Shown here one piece after another: positions 11,101 through 23,229 of a stretch of 64,000 nucleotides of DNA. The notes beneath the pieces were generated by a model. The model did no database searches. It worked only from the letters and a program-made list of their open reading frames with translations, and was not told the origin of the DNA. The stretch's first letter is position 1, and every line of letters begins with the position of its first letter. Position numbers and translations under genes: made by a program. This DNA is from Eublepharis macularius (lineage: Eukaryota > Chordata > Lepidosauria > Squamata > Eublepharidae), in NCBI RefSeq assembly GCF_028583425.1, contig NC_072807.1:36833001-36897000 (forward strand), written 5' to 3'.

Positions 11101-11324
11101 ACTTCCATAGTATATTTAGCAAAACAGGAACCCACAGTTGCTTTATATATCAACAATCCAAGGCTCCTAGTGTCCCATTCAAGTGCTCACAGAGGTCAGG
11201 CTAGCCTTAAGAGAGCCCCAACAAGCCCCTCCCCCCAGAAGGGCTAGAGTGCCATATTTTATCCCTCAATGAGGAATAGATTGGCAGGAATACAAAAAGA
11301 GGGGGGGGGACAAGGTAGCTATGG

Positions 11325-11524
11325 TATTGTCAACCTCTAAGTGCAGTCTGGAGATCTCCAAGAATTACTACTGATTTCCAGAATACAGAGATTGGTTTCC
11401 CTAGAGAAAATACCTGCTTTGATAGGTGGAGTTAATCGTATTATAACCCACTGAGGTCTCTCCCCTCCCCAAACACCTTCCTCTCCAGGATCCAGGAATC
11501 TCCCAACCTGAAGCTGGCAACTAT
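11325..11524 (+). mobile_element. MITE of the TAGGGTTGCCAG family (diverged)
   Basis: The order TCTGGAGATCTCCAAGAATT, CTGAGGTCTCTCCCCTCCCC, CTCTCCAGGATCCAGGAATC and AAGCTGGCAACTATA matches better-preserved copies at 25665-25889 and 58102-58304. The ends have drifted. Confidence 0.8.
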
Positions 11525-14050
11525 ACACTCCCCAGTGAACTTTAACTACTACCCATTTGTCGAATGGACTCCAACATGGCCTCCGCTCTTGATATTTTGT
11601 TCACTGCAAAAAGAAATATTTTATGCCTTACCGACGCAATCTTTCTCTCCACGGCTGAAGAGAATTCTGTTAAAATATCATTCTCAACACACTGAGTTTA
11701 GAATAAAAGTCTCAGCAGGGTTCAGGCAGAAGCGATCATCCAAAATAGCGATTTCTGAATAACAATCCTTCATTTCCACGCTTGCAAAGTTAGAACCTTG
11801 AGTTCAAGTACACTTCTAGCAGAGGCGGAAATGTGCAGTCGGAGAGCTGACTTGCGGGAAGTTCACAGGGTTAAGATTGTTAGAGGGGCAGCCGCTTGTC
11901 AGAATTGTAGATGGTTTTCATTTTACTCAGTCAGATTTTAAAAGAATGATAAACATAAGAGGCGCATGAATGCATATTCTTTCCGCCCCCCGGCTTACCT
12001 TATGCTGTCCCCTTTTTTAAAATGCGGCAAGTGGCTGACTTTTGCCTCGTCTCATTGTCACAGCCTAATACATCCTCGGTGTCAGGACGTTTTCCTCGGC
12101 AGCGCTTCATAATTCTCCTCCTAATATGAACTCCAAGCATACCACCCTCCAGAAACAAAGGCCATTCTCCAAAGCTGGTTGGCGGCTGTCTTGTACCAGT
12201 CTGGACTTAACTTTAGCTGCATGAAGACTATTCAACTGACTGGGTGGCTATGGAGGCCTTTGTATTTTTGTAAGGATGTCAAAGACAACAACCTGGTTTT
12301 TCCCGATTAAGACTGCTTCAAGGTTGCCTTGTCCTTCAACATTTCTGTCACTGCTTTGTGATGCGGCAGTTTCCTACAAAGAAGCAAAAATAATACTTAG
12401 TTCAAGATTCCATTTCAGGTTATCATTCATTAAGTATAGGACTTTCTTCTCAGGAGCAACCCGGTGCTGTGGAACTCACTCCCTCATGATGTTTTCAATC
12501 CCTCTTTCTCAGCTCCTCCCAGAGATAGATCAACGTCACGTTGGGAAACTTCCGCTTGCTACACAATCAGAAAAGATCACATAAATGCTCTCACGTTTGC
12601 TAATGGATGAGGTGCCAAGTCTCTCCTTTAGGTATCTTAACACTTTTATATGTATTACCTACTCTTTTATCTGTACATAGTTTATTGTATAATTTTTAGC
12701 TAGTTTTTATCTTCTGTAATCATCTGTTTTATCTATTTTATGCTCTTTTGACTTTTAGAGGGATGTTATACTGGCACAGTGCCGTAATAATAAACATTAC
12801 ATTATGTTACAGTAATGAGTGGCAGCCTCTCTCCAGGATTTCATGCTGAGAAAAGACGTTCCCAATAACTGGTTCCCAATAACTGGTACCTACGGGCCTT
12901 TGGGTGGATATATCAGAGAGTGGACCGAGACGTCCAGCATGCAAGACACGTTCACTGGCACTAAGCTACAGCCCTTCCACCCAGAACTTGCAAACTGAAT
13001 TTGTTTAACTGGAGACGCCAGGGGTAGAACTGGAGACCTTCTACATGCAAAGCAGGTATTCTATCCGTGACCCAAAGCCGCAGCTGAGGCAAGTCCCAGT
13101 TTGTGTCTTTGTTTTATATATACTGTTTATTATTTCAGAGCAACCTTCTTTCTATGATCAGTTTCAAGACATCAGGGGAACAAGCCTACAGAAACTTTTG
13201 AGAAAATGTAGCCTGTCTGCTAAAGAGAACTTCTGTTTCTCACAAGAGACAGCCAACCTGGGGAATGGAGCAGCATGAGGCCTTCTCGTACAAGTTTTGA
13301 ATACGTACAGTCAGCAACTCCAATGAGCCTGGAAAATCGCAGACCACGAACATTTAAATTTAGGAGCTCACCCCAGTTCCTCAGCCCCTGGGAAGATAAA
13401 TTACTCAAGCTCTTAATTCGATCTGAAAACCACTTTCTCTAGATATAAATTGAACCATGGAGAGTTTTTGTTTACAAGATCCATTTTGAAAATGACAGGT
13501 CATTTCACTTAGCTTGCGAGGCTTCGGCTATGGTTCACAGCAAATTATAACCAATATTGGAGAGATTGCAAAAGAAGAAAAGTATCCAAAGGACACTTTG
13601 GAGCAATGAACCATTCAAATGTCAGAAACGGGGGGCGGGGGGGGGGGACTTCTTAGAGATCACGCAGTTTTGAGCAGGTTCCGCAGGTCTGGCAAACCCA
13701 TTGTCATTTTCACTGCTTGGCAATCTGTAAAGCAATGAAAAGAGGATGCTGAGCAATAGGAGACCTTCACCCCGAATCCCACTCAGTGGAAAGAGCAAAA
13801 GCTTGGAAAGTGTTGACTTGAAATCTTTCTCCTCTATAAACTCTCCCTTCTCTGCAGTTTGGAAATGTCAGAAAGAAAAGAGGCCTGGCCCGGGGACAGT
13901 GATTTCAGAAACGCTTCTGAAAGAGTGATAACAAAATGCATTCTACATACACACGAATTAATTGGCAGAAAGTGCAGAAGAAATCAAAGGAAAGAGTTTG
14001 TCATACTATTTATGGAATTCCCTGCCCCAGCGTGCAGCGATGTCCCCTCG
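11525..14050. other. intergenic sequence; possible LINE tail inside
   Basis: At about 12430-12800, GTGCTGTGGAACTCACTCCC followed by a T-rich tract and a terminal GTAATAATAAAC resembles a decayed LINE 3' end on the plus strand, at low confidence. At 13027-13070 a minus-strand tRNA-SINE head is suggested by ACATGCAAAGCAGGTATTCT. No exon was seen in the rest. Confidence 0.4.
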
Positions 14051-14054
14051 CTTA

Positions 14055-14380
14055 GATGTAGAGTTGCCAGCCTGAGGAGAGACTTCCCAGTAGAGGGCTC
14101 TCTGGCAACGCCAGCAATGTGATAATGTCACTTCTGGCATGACCTGGAAGTGACATCACCACATAGAGATGACATTCTAGCATTCACCTGAGGGCTTTTG
14201 GGGCAAATGTTAGAGTGTCATCTCTATGAGACCCGGAAGTGACATCACCACCATGTCACTAGCACAGGTGATTTCCCCTCCCCATTTCCCCACCACCACC
14301 ACCCCACCTGGAGGTGATGGGGGAAGAGGGCTGCTAGCGTGAGGTTTCCCACTAATCTGGAAGACCTTGCAGCCCAACTT
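14055..14380. repeat. GC-rich repeat with paired GGAAGTGACATCACC
   Basis: It begins AGAGTTGCCAGCCTGAGG. GACCTGGAAGTGACATCACC (14140) and GACCCGGAAGTGACATCACC (14230) flank an inverted segment, AGAGATGACATTCTA versus TAGAGTGTCATCTCT. It belongs with the repeat at 3700-4050 and 58571-58906. Confidence 0.6.
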
Positions 14381-14577
14381 AGATGTCTTCCAAAAGGACT
14401 GAATGGCTACTAGCCATGTCAGCTGTATGGGATCTTCAGGGTCATAGGTGAAGGAGCATCAATGGTGCATGGAGTTGCCCTTGCAGCTCCAAGTTTACAG
14501 CATCCATCACAAATCACAGCCATCCTCACCCGCCATATTGTGCTCCACTTCCAGGGCTAACAGCAGGGCTAGCCCCT

Positions 14578-14786
14578 AGGGTTGTCAGCTCCAGCTTGCA
14601 GCATTGCAAGAGATTTGGGTGTGCTGCCTGTGGAGGAGGGAGTTTGGGGGTGAGTTTCACCTAGAATCTATGATAGAGGCTGAACTCCAAAGCTGACTCT
14701 TTCTCCAGAGGAACTGATCTCCATAATCCGGAGAGCAATTGTCATTACGGGAAAACTTTAGACCCCACCCGTAGATTGGCAACCCT
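14578..14786 (-). mobile_element. MITE of the TAGGGTTGCCAG family
   Basis: AGGGTTGTCAGCTCCAG at the left and GATTGGCAACCCT at the right are its inverted termini. The body reads in the opposite direction from the copy at 25665 (TTTCTCCAGAGGAACTGATC). No target duplication was recognised. Confidence 0.8.
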
Positions 14787-15239
14787 ACCAGCCCCATTTG
14801 GCAAGCAGATCAGGCAAAGATTGATGGATTTCCCAATTCAAACTGGAAATCAAGAGACTTGCATTATCCTGCCAGATCTATACTCGTTCCCACATCAGCC
14901 CATGTCCCAAACCTCAAGGCTCCCTCTGACTGATGGTAGCCTAACCAGCAGAGTTGCATAACAGCACATCTTACGTGACCTGTGGGTTTGTTTTGTCCAG
15001 AGCTGTTGAGATTCTGTTGCTGAAGGATTTGTTTTGTCATTTTTGAGCCACAAAGCAGCAGAAAACACCTTCAGGTACACCATCAGCTTAAGCAATCCAT
15101 GACACAGGGCTGCCATTTTCAGCAGAAGCCATTTAACATTGGGAGATGGCATCAGGGAAAATAAAGGAATGCTGAAGTGGTGGCGGGGGGGGGTCTGAAA
15201 GAGCCATGCTTAATGTACATCAACCAAAGGCAATTTCCC

Positions 15240-15278
15240 AGCAGCAGTAGAAAAGAGCAAGAGTCCAAGAGCACCTCT
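15240..15278 (+). repeat. snap-back retroposon, left piece of a split copy
   Basis: GCAGTAGAAAAGAGCAAGAG and AGAGCACCT are the start of the family; the continuation is found at 15650-15786. The gap is filled by a 5S-derived SINE and a MITE. Confidence 0.75.
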
Positions 15279-15507
15279 GCATGTGTGTGTTTGTGTGTGT
15301 GTGTGTGTGTGTGCAGGGGTTTTTTTCTGGGAAAAGAGGTGGCGGAACTCTCAAGAGGGATATGAAGAAGAAACAGGATTCTTTGAAATCATATTATTTT
15401 CAAGCCCTATTGCTGAGTATTTTCAAGAGGTGCCGGAACTCCGTTCCCCCACGTTCCCCCTGAAAAAAGCCCTCTGTGTGTGTGTGCGTGTGCGTGTGCG
15501 TGTGCGT

Positions 15508-15567
<60 letters not shown>

Positions 15568-15649
15568 CTTATGGCGATCCCTAGTGGGGTTTTCATAGCA
15601 AGAGACTATCAGAAGTAGTTTGCCATTGCCTGCCTCCGCAACCCTAGGG
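15279..15649 (-). repeat. 5S-derived SINE fragment with long GT/GA tail
   Basis: The minus-strand body at 15564-15649 (ACTTATGGCGATCCCTAGTG, TTTGCCATTGCCTGCCTCCG) matches the 3' half of the 5S SINEs at 23495-23712 and 61830-62025. Those SINEs end in a CA-type tract, so the GT and GA arrays at 15279-15313 and 15472-15563 are best read as its expanded tail. The 5S-like head is missing. Confidence 0.7.
15314..15471. mobile_element. short hAT-like MITE inside the GT tract
   Basis: It has termini CAGGGGTTTTTTTCTGGG and GAAAAAAGCCCTC and internal GAGGTGGCGGAACTC and GAGGTGCCGGAACTC. Both flanks are GT repeat, so the target duplication cannot be read. It is a short relative of the element at 59083-59517. 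Confidence 0.75.
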
Positions 15650-15786
15650 ACTAACAAAATTTGTGATAGGGTATGAGCTTTCATGAGTCACTCTTTCAGG
15701 TATATTCAGATGTTAATCTTATAGGTGCTGCTGGACATTTGCTCTTTTCTGCTGCTACAGACAAACTAACATGGCTGCCTCAGCTT
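15650..15786 (+). repeat. snap-back retroposon, right piece of a split copy
   Basis: ACTAACAAAATTTGTGATAG and GGTATGAGCTTTCATGAGTC continue the left piece. An inverted half then follows (TCTTATAGGTGCTGCTGGAC, GCTACAGACAAACTAACATG). Confidence 0.75.
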
Positions 15787-17530
15787 CAATCTTGTAGTAT
15801 TTGATACTAAACTGTGCTTCTGGCGGGGGGGGGGCAGAGAATTCTCCTTGAATCCTCCTGGCAGGAGACGCATTTTCTCGTGCTCTGCTAATCTCCACCC
15901 CACCCCCTGATCAACACAGATAGGAAGCAGCCACATTACACCCAGAATCTGGTTCCAAAGTAATATACCTCTGTGCATACCAGTCTCTGGGAACAAGCAA
16001 TGGGAAGCGGGGGTCTGTTGCCTTCACAAGCTGCTTGTGGGTCTCTGAGAAGCATCTGGTTTCTGTTCGAAACAGAATGTTGGATTAGATGAACCCTTTA
16101 GTTCATCTCTTCTGAGGCTTGGGGCTTCCTTTGCCAAGGGAACAGGTCTCTGTTTCTATTGTATTCACGCTTCAGCATGTTGGTTTTCCCGATGGCTCTT
16201 TGGATCGCTCATCCCTTTTCATACTTGGAATTTATTACATCCTCTCACTTGACAGTGAGCAAAGTTCAAGCTCTGTTCCCGGTGTATATTAATCACCAGA
16301 AATCATTGAAACTGGGCAGCGTTATGTGGTAAACTTTCTTCCTGTGGCCCCATCCGCAGGCCAGTTTGAGAGCTGGTGGCCAGCAATAGAAAAGATATAA
16401 ATCCTCAACATGCTCATCCGAAGATGGAAGCATGCAGTTCCCCGGAATGGCAATGTACAGAATCTAATCTGAACAATTCTGCTCGTTTGAACAAAACTTG
16501 CTTTGTTGCCCTTGAAACCCTTCTGGATTTCGCCTCCGCATTGTCCTTTGAATTTTTGCTTTAGGTGGAATTCAGCATCAATTCGGTTTCTGGAGCATAG
16601 CAACTAGGCCCCAGTTTTGCTTTAGGTGAAACTTAATGTGACAAACTTCTCACTATTTTATGAAGAGTTTCTTCGCCAGCCAAGGATTCAAACTGAGCTT
16701 TTCAGTGAGCAACAGGTGGTGCCCACAGGACAGTGGCATTAATGCTTATGTGACCACACATAGAAATGTGTAGATTCATACATAAACATAGAGAAGAAAT
16801 GTCAATAGCCTCACTGACATCTTTTAGTATAACTTTGCCTCCGATTACTTCCAACATTTTATCTGAACAGAAACTCCAAAATTGGTTTGAAAGTCAGGCA
16901 GAAATTAATCAGCAGGTGTCCGGGAATGATCTTTGCTTGCTTTAGCAATTTCTTTAAACCTCTTTTGTCATTGCTTGATATTCCATCTAGACACTATTGG
17001 ATATTGTGGTTATTATATCTGTTGCCATATCTTGCATAAAGGGGGGAGAATGGGACATCCCCTCCCTCACAATACCTCATGGCTACCCCTCTTGTTAAAA
17101 CTTATGTTATTAAACCCAGTTTTATTATCATCATAACCCATCAGTTCTGTCCCTTCTGTGATTCTGTCATTTCCAAAGGCCAAATGTTGACTTGCATTAA
17201 AAATGGGTAACCGCAACTCCAGATTCTGTGCTGTCTTGCAAATGTGAGTTGGGGGAAGAAGGGCTGAATCAAACCACTGGTCCTTGAAGTGTGGGATTGG
17301 TGCAAGCTTGTATCCTGAACTCTGCCAAGTGAGAGGATTGCAGCAAAGGTCAATTTCCAAATTGCAATATGTCTGCTTTGCACATTTCTATAGCCTCAGA
17401 GAGGAAATGACAAGGCACGAAACAGAATGTTGAAAGGTCGGCATTCCATTAGTCGAACATCAATATATCATGACATCAATGCAACTAGGATTAGCCGATA
17501 TGGGCAACCTGGACAGGGGCAGAAAATAAA
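15787..17530. other. intergenic, mostly unique sequence
   Basis: Apart from a short fragment near 16030-16110 (TTCGAAACAGAATGTTGGAT), which resembles a common interspersed repeat, 16140-17060 appears unique and A+T-rich, with no exon signature. It could hold regulatory DNA, but nothing in it can be named. Confidence 0.4.
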
Positions 17531-17534
17531 ACTA

Positions 17535-17760
17535 CTTTATGGTGTATTGCTTAAGAGTGTTGGACTAGGACCTGAGCAACCCAGATATGAATCCCCACTC
17601 TGCCACGGAAGCTTGCTTAGAGTCCTTGAGTCAGTCACACACTCTCAGCCTAACCTACTTCACAAGGTTGTTGTGAGGATAAAATAGAAGAGAGGGGAGC
17701 AATATGAGCCTTTTGGGGTTCCCATCACGGAGTAATTATTAGTGAAATGAATGAATCAAG
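17535..17760 (+). repeat. tRNA-derived SINE (GTGTAGTGGTTAAGAG family)
   Basis: It has TGTATTGCTTAAGAGTGTTG, GATATGAATCCCCACTCTGC, GTCACACACTCTCAGCC and GTTGTTGTGAGGATAAAA. It is a diverged but near-complete member, ending with an A-rich tail around 17740-17760. Confidence 0.8.
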
Positions 17761-18890
17761 CCATAATTTAACAATCATTTAGAGATGAGTGGTGGTCCGT
17801 AGGCTGAATCCCCCACTCACAACCTGCTGTGAGCTCCAGACCTGATAAAGACCCTTGACCCTAAGAGGGCATGCGAGATTGCAACTTCATAGATCTGTTC
17901 CGAAGTTTTGTGATGATGGATAAAGGCAAATTCTGGCTTGCAGACCCAAAACCTAAGGGGTTGTGACTTAACAATAGAGCATAGTCTTTTCCTGCAGTCA
18001 TTAAAATAACAGCATGTTGATTTTTGTTTCATCATGAAACAACTAAGAATGTTTGCAAGAAGGCTAATGAAAAGCCAGATAAAGCCTTGCCGAGAGGCTT
18101 AGTAAGGGCAACAGGGCAGGCAGCATAACATCTTCTCCTTGGATCGGTGTCTGATGTGTAACACAACAGAGCACATTCTGGCATTGAAAAAGAAGGTGTG
18201 GGGGAAATTCTCGGTGGCAGTGCTAAGGTTTTTTCCCTGCACAATGACTTCTGAGTAGGTGTATCAACAGCAGTACAAATCAAAATGCTCATTTAGGAAT
18301 TTGGCAAGTGGTTTTTTTTAATCCCCTTCAGCCTTTGAGCTGGAGCCAGATTGATAGATTCTGCAATTGTAGGGAATATTTACACTGGCACATAGGTGTA
18401 GATCAATATTTGCACTCTTTCTGCTGTAGAGACCAGCTAATTAGAAACATTTATTGCTCAAGCCAAGCAATGATTCTCGGCAGCCTTGGCGAACCTGCCT
18501 GGGAAACTGTCACAACGAAGAATATGTTTTTGTGTAAACCTAATGTTGTCACTTCCTCTTACCGCACTTTGCAATGGAGGAATTTAATTCCAGCTTACCT
18601 CTGATAATGACTTAACAGGGATTCCAAACTCACGATTGGTGCTAATAGCTTGCATGCCCCAACTTTTGTAAATGGTTTCCTATTGCTTATCTCATTTGAT
18701 TCTCCACCAGATTGTACATTTTGCCTATCTAAGAACAGTTGGGAATGTCTCACACCCAATCTGAGACTACTGAATCCACTCTTCGATTGGATCTTGTTTT
18801 GAACCAGTGTCTCTTTGCAACATCTCCTGCCCGCACACACACTTTTTTGTTGTGTATATATGTGGGTCTCCTGGATGTATATCTCATGCC
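17761..18890. other. intergenic sequence, no recognised element
   Basis: Unique-looking; the several 70-100-residue frames here have no domain features. Confidence 0.4.
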
Positions 18891-18894
18891 ACTG

Positions 18895-18985
18895 ATGAAC
18901 TGAGCTCTGACTCATGACAGCTTATGCTGGCATGAATTTGTGAGTTCTTAAGGTGTCGCTGGAGTCCTGTTTTATTCCATTTGAA
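18895..18985 (-). repeat. snap-back family relic
   Basis: AACTGAGCTCTGACTCATGA, AGCTTATGCTGG and TTCTTAAGGTGTCGCTGGAG are diverged versions of the family's right arm. Confidence 0.5.
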
Positions 18986-19180
18986 AGAAATGACCATGGA
19001 ATAGCGTCCAAAAGTTTTATCATGGCCCATGGCCACAAAGAAAAAAAATAAGTTAGTGTTCCAGGCCCAAGGCTGAAACATTTCTCATTTTGAACATATC
19101 TGTCAGCATTAATTTACCTTCATTGTTTGGTTAACCCTCACTGTGGAATCCACGGCCACATAGACAAAAATATTAGAAAA

Positions 19181-19796
19181 CTGTCTAAATAGTCGACACC
19201 ATGGCATATTTAGAAAATTACAGAGTTCTAAAGGAGTCATACCAATCAATTATCTACCATTAGGCATGGTCCAAACAATTTTGCTACTGCTGAGAAAGGG
19301 AGAATGGGGTTCCATTTGACCACCAAGATGATTAGACAGGAGATCATAGGACCTGCATAGACAATAGCTAAGTAGGACAGGAGCTGTACTAAGGAGGAGA
19401 ACTGGGTGAGATGGAGTGGAACAGCTGACAGGATCCAACCCACAGTCATTCTTTTCAAAGATTACTGCTCAGTCTCCTCAATAACCTATAAACACTCAAA
19501 GATACCACTCATTTACCATCCAAGAACATTCTCTACTTACTGATCCAGAGGAGTTAGCCATGTTAGTCTGTAGTGGCAAAATAAAAAAGAGTCCAGTAGC
19601 ACCTTTAAGACTAACCAATTTTATTGTAGCATAAGCTTTCGAGAATCACGTTCTCTTCGTCAGATGCATGCATGCATCTGACGAAGAGAACGTGATTCTC
19701 CAAAGCTTATGCTACAATAAAATTGGTTAGTTTTAAAGGTGCTACTGGACTCTTTTTTATTTCTCTACTTACTGTTTTCCCAGTGTCAGATCTGTA
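19181..19796. repeat. tandem duplication, copy A (carries an insertion)
   Basis: Copy A starts CTGTCTAAATAGTCGACACC. Without the 218-bp insertion at 19543-19760 and its 14-bp target duplication it is 384 bases, exactly the length of copy B. Both copies contain a 70-codon minus-strand frame, but the two translations differ mainly by amino-acid changes, so there is no sign of protein selection. Confidence 0.92.
19543..19760 (+). mobile_element. snap-back retroposon with 14-bp target duplication
   Basis: It is flanked by TTCTCTACTTACTG at 19529-19542 and 19761-19774. The head ATCCAGAGGAGTTAGCCATG leads into an 83-base arm from 19588 that is mirrored to 19753 with only two mismatches, meeting at ATGCATGCATGCAT. 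A 14-bp duplication fits LINE-type target-primed insertion rather than a cut-and-paste transposon. Confidence 0.9.
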
Positions 19797-20180
19797 CTGT
19801 CTAAATAGTCAACACCATGGCAAATTTAGAAAACTACAGAGTTCCAAAGGAGCCACACCAATCAATTATCTACCATTAGGCATGGTCCAAACAGCTTTGC
19901 TATTACTGAGAAAGGGAGAATTGGGTTCCATTTGACTGCCAAGATGGCGAGATCGGAGATCATGGGACCTGCATAGACAATAGCTAAGTAGGATAGGGGC
20001 TGTACTAAGAAGGAGAACTGGGTGAGATGGTGTGGAACAGTTGGCAGGATCCAACCCACAGTCATTCTTTTCAAAGATTACTGCTCAGTCTGCTCAGTAA
20101 CCTATCAACACTCAAAATACCACTCATTTACCATCCAAGAACATTCTCTACTCTCCGTTTTCTCAGTGCCAGATCTGTAC
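19797..20180. repeat. tandem duplication, copy B
   Basis: It is the 384-bp copy without insertion and ends AGATCTGTAC, as copy A does. Confidence 0.92.
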
Positions 20181-21175
20181 CCGTTCAACTTCCATTGGTT
20201 TTCAGCCAACGTAGGACATGAAACTTGCAATCAGATTGTGAAAAAGAAGCTGCAGAGATCTCCTTGTATTAATTCCCAGGGGTATTATTCTCATGTCATC
20301 ACATGGTTTGTCAGGACGCTTTTTGAGAAAATGGGACAACAAATGCATCTTGATTCAACATAACTTATAACTTGATTCAACATAACAACATAACTTATCA
20401 ACATAAATCATGCCTTCCCTTAAAAAGTCATTGTTGTGTATGGAGGGGGAGGGGATCTTTTCCAAACCATCTGTTGGTCCATTTTCCATTTTTGTTTCCA
20501 AACAATACTTGTTAACTATGCTTCTGATTATTCTACACAGTTTATCCCTCTCCTCCCCCTTTTCCCTGAAAAACATTTCAGAGAAGAAAGAAAACTCCAA
20601 AAAGCAACAGGTCAGTGTCAAAACATACGTTCACCATCCGTTCCAGTGTAAATACAGCTTTTCCTGCAATGCACCAAGATGGAAAGGTTAACGCCAGATC
20701 TGATTAGCAAAGATAAATATAGGGAAGTGATGAAACGCATCATCCAACAGTCCCAGAATCGGCCAATAAACTCAAAAGAGGATGCCAGGTGGTAACTGAA
20801 GTATGGACCAGCCGTCTGATGAAGCGCCAAGCCACATATTCAGTTTCTGATATGGTCCAAATTCTTGAGAGCACTTCTCCATTCTCAAGGGATCTCTGCG
20901 AGACATGTCTGTGACATTTCATAACAGGAACTTATAGCTTTGACTCTCAGTGGAGAATTCATAGAGACCATTACTGGGGTGAGCAGAGAATGAAAATAAA
21001 AACACCTTGAAGGTCATCGCAACGTTCTAGCAAAAGCCAAAAGTTACAGCCAAATGTCCCTGGATGGACATATATTCAGTACACTCCTATCACAAAATCA
21101 AATTGGCAACCTCACTTGGATGCTTTGAAGGAAACAAATATGGCAGAACTTGACCATGGAGCTTTCCCACGACAG
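20181..21175. other. intergenic sequence
   Basis: A short imperfect tandem of TTGATTCAACATAACTTAT lies at 20349-20400. Nothing else was recognised. Confidence 0.4.
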
Positions 21176-21181
21176 ATCTCC

Positions 21182-21389
21182 AGGGCTGCCAGTTTCCAGG
21201 TAGCCGAGATCTCCCAAAATGACAATTGATCTCCACGCTACAGCAATCTGTTCCCCTTGAGAAACTGGCAGCTTTGGAAGCTGTGGTGTGATACTCCCCT
21301 GAGATCCCTCCCTTTCCGAAAGTCTCACTTCCTGAGGCTCTACCCGCACCCCCATCTCTAGGAATTTCCGACCTGGAATTGGCAGCTCT
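21182..21389 (+). mobile_element. MITE of the TAGGGTTGCCAG family
   Basis: AGGGCTGCCAGTTTCCAGG to GGAATTGGCAGCTCT, with the family body GAGATCTCCCAAAATGACAA and GAGATCCCTCCCTTTCC. Confidence 0.8.
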
Positions 21390-21576
21390 ACAAGATCTCC
21401 CACACAACTTTGAGTCTGGCCCTGCTGTAATCCCTCTGGCAGGTGTTCTGTTTAGTTAGGCCACAGCAAGATATGCTTCCCTTTCACTGCTTCGTACTAG
21501 ACTAAATTTACAGTATTTCCCATTTCTGAAATGGGATGGATCATATCATAGCAATGTGGCTGCAGCAGTAGAGCAG

Positions 21577-22005
21577 TAGAGATGGGCACGAAACGGGGGG
21601 AAAAACCAAACCGTGCGGTTCATGGTTCGTCGCATTTTACGAACCACAAACTTTCACGAACCTGCCCCAGTTCGCGAACCGGTTCATTTAGTTCATGATA
21701 ACATCACATCCAGGTCAGCAAATTGTCACTTCTCGGTCAGCAGAAGGTCACTTCCAGTCCAGTAGAAGGCCATTTCCGGGTCAGCAGAAGGCCTGCAGGA
21801 AGCCCCTCCCCTGTTGCCTAGAAAACTGATTGATCGACACCAGGCTGTCTGTAGTGATGAACCAAAAAAATGAACCAAACAAACCAGCTTAAAATTTGTG
21901 ACGGTTCGTCAGATATGGGCTCTGATGAACCTCCGGTTCGCGAACCACAGACTGGCTTGGTTCATCACAAACTTTGGTTCGTATTTCAGTTCGTGCCCAT
22001 CTCTA
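21577..22005. mobile_element. hAT MITE (TAGAGATGGGCAC family)
   Basis: It has termini TAGAGATGGGCACGAAA and TTCGTGCCCATCTCTA. The interior is like 10299-10702, including GGTCAGCAGAAGG-type repeats. The flanking 8-mers (TAGAGCAG, CTTCTAAG) do not match, so the duplication is lost or the site was rearranged. Confidence 0.9.
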
Positions 22006-22925
22006 CTTCTAAGCCATGATAAAGCAGATCTGTCCCATGCTTTGACTTTAGCTACAGGTCCAAGCCCTGGAGTTGCTACAGCCTCTCAGAGGTTCCAGTC
22101 AGGACTTCTTGTAGGTGTCCACCCATCTCATGCCCCCGTCTTCTCTGTTTTGCTTGTTCTGGTAAAATGTGAGGGTTGCCAGTAAACCAATGGCGAATGG
22201 GATGGATACCACCAGAGAAATCCTTAACTTTAGGTGACTGGGGTCTTTCAGGGAACCTATAGTTTTATGGAAGTTTTTAGTAGACAGCAATAGGATGACT
22301 GATATCAGAACTCAAACTCGCCAGAAAACCGTATGAAGCGATCCAGTCATGTGAAACCAATTTGGGGTGCAGATATGCAAATAATTCATTTTCCACACAT
22401 GCTTTGCTTGAAATTGAGTTTACAGAATTCAGCTACAACAAACTTCGCATATAAAATCAGGCTTTAATTAGCAGTTTCCAAGCTTCACACATCACGGACA
22501 GCTGGTTTCTACCTCCTATCCTTGACAGATTTCCCCCCCCCCCGCCATCGAATGGGCTTTCCTTATCATTCCCAGATTCAGTTTTGGATCTTAAATCTCC
22601 CCTAAAACAACTTCCCTACTGCTTTACCAATGTGAAAGTCTAAAGAAACATTTTAGAGCATGATCCTTCAATAGTGTGCCTCTAATTAAGGTTAACAAGA
22701 AGTCCACGTATACCAGAAAGAGTGATTTGGGTCTTTTCTCAGTTGAAGAGAGTGTGATTTGTCCAAAGAGACACAAAAGATTATTTTCATTGTTAATTGA
22801 TGACACATGAGAATGAAGGATGGAACCAAGCAACTTAACATTACAACTGATTTCAAAATGGCTACCACTTAGGTTTCCCAGGTCCCCTAACCCTCCCAGC
22901 CGGCATTCACCTTCTTCAACATGTT
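22006..22925. other. intergenic, mostly unique sequence
   Basis: A C-run lies at 22531-22541. No exon or named repeat was recognised. Confidence 0.4.
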
Positions 22926-22929
22926 TGCA

Positions 22930-23180
22930 TGCAGTTTGTGCATGCTCACTCCTGGGATGATGTGATGATGTCATTTCCAGGAAGTGACATCATACAAGAG
23001 CCAGGTGTGCTCCTACGCTTCACAGTGGGACAATTTGGGCCCCTAACGGATCTGCTGTGAAGCTTGCCTGGTGGGGCCTATTCCCCCATGTCCCCCCCCG
23101 CATCCAGGTGAGGGGGTGGAGGGTGGGATCTGGGGATCCCTTCCCCCACTGGGGGACCTGGGTTCCCTACTGCCACTCCA
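22930..23180. repeat. GC-rich repeat (GATGTCATTTCC group)
   Basis: GATGATGTCATTTCCAGGAA is followed by its complement GGAAGTGACATCAT, then GCTTGCCTGGTGGGGCC and a G/C-rich end. Same group as 14055-14380. Ends are not defined. Confidence 0.5.
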
Positions 23181-23229
23181 CTACCTGCTCATGGGACACT
23201 ACTGTAGTTATTCTAAACTTTGATCTCTT

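Noticed and set aside
19246..20074. Two similar 70-residue minus-strand frames
   Set aside because: They reflect the tandem duplication. The base changes between copies mostly alter amino acids, so no protein constraint is visible.
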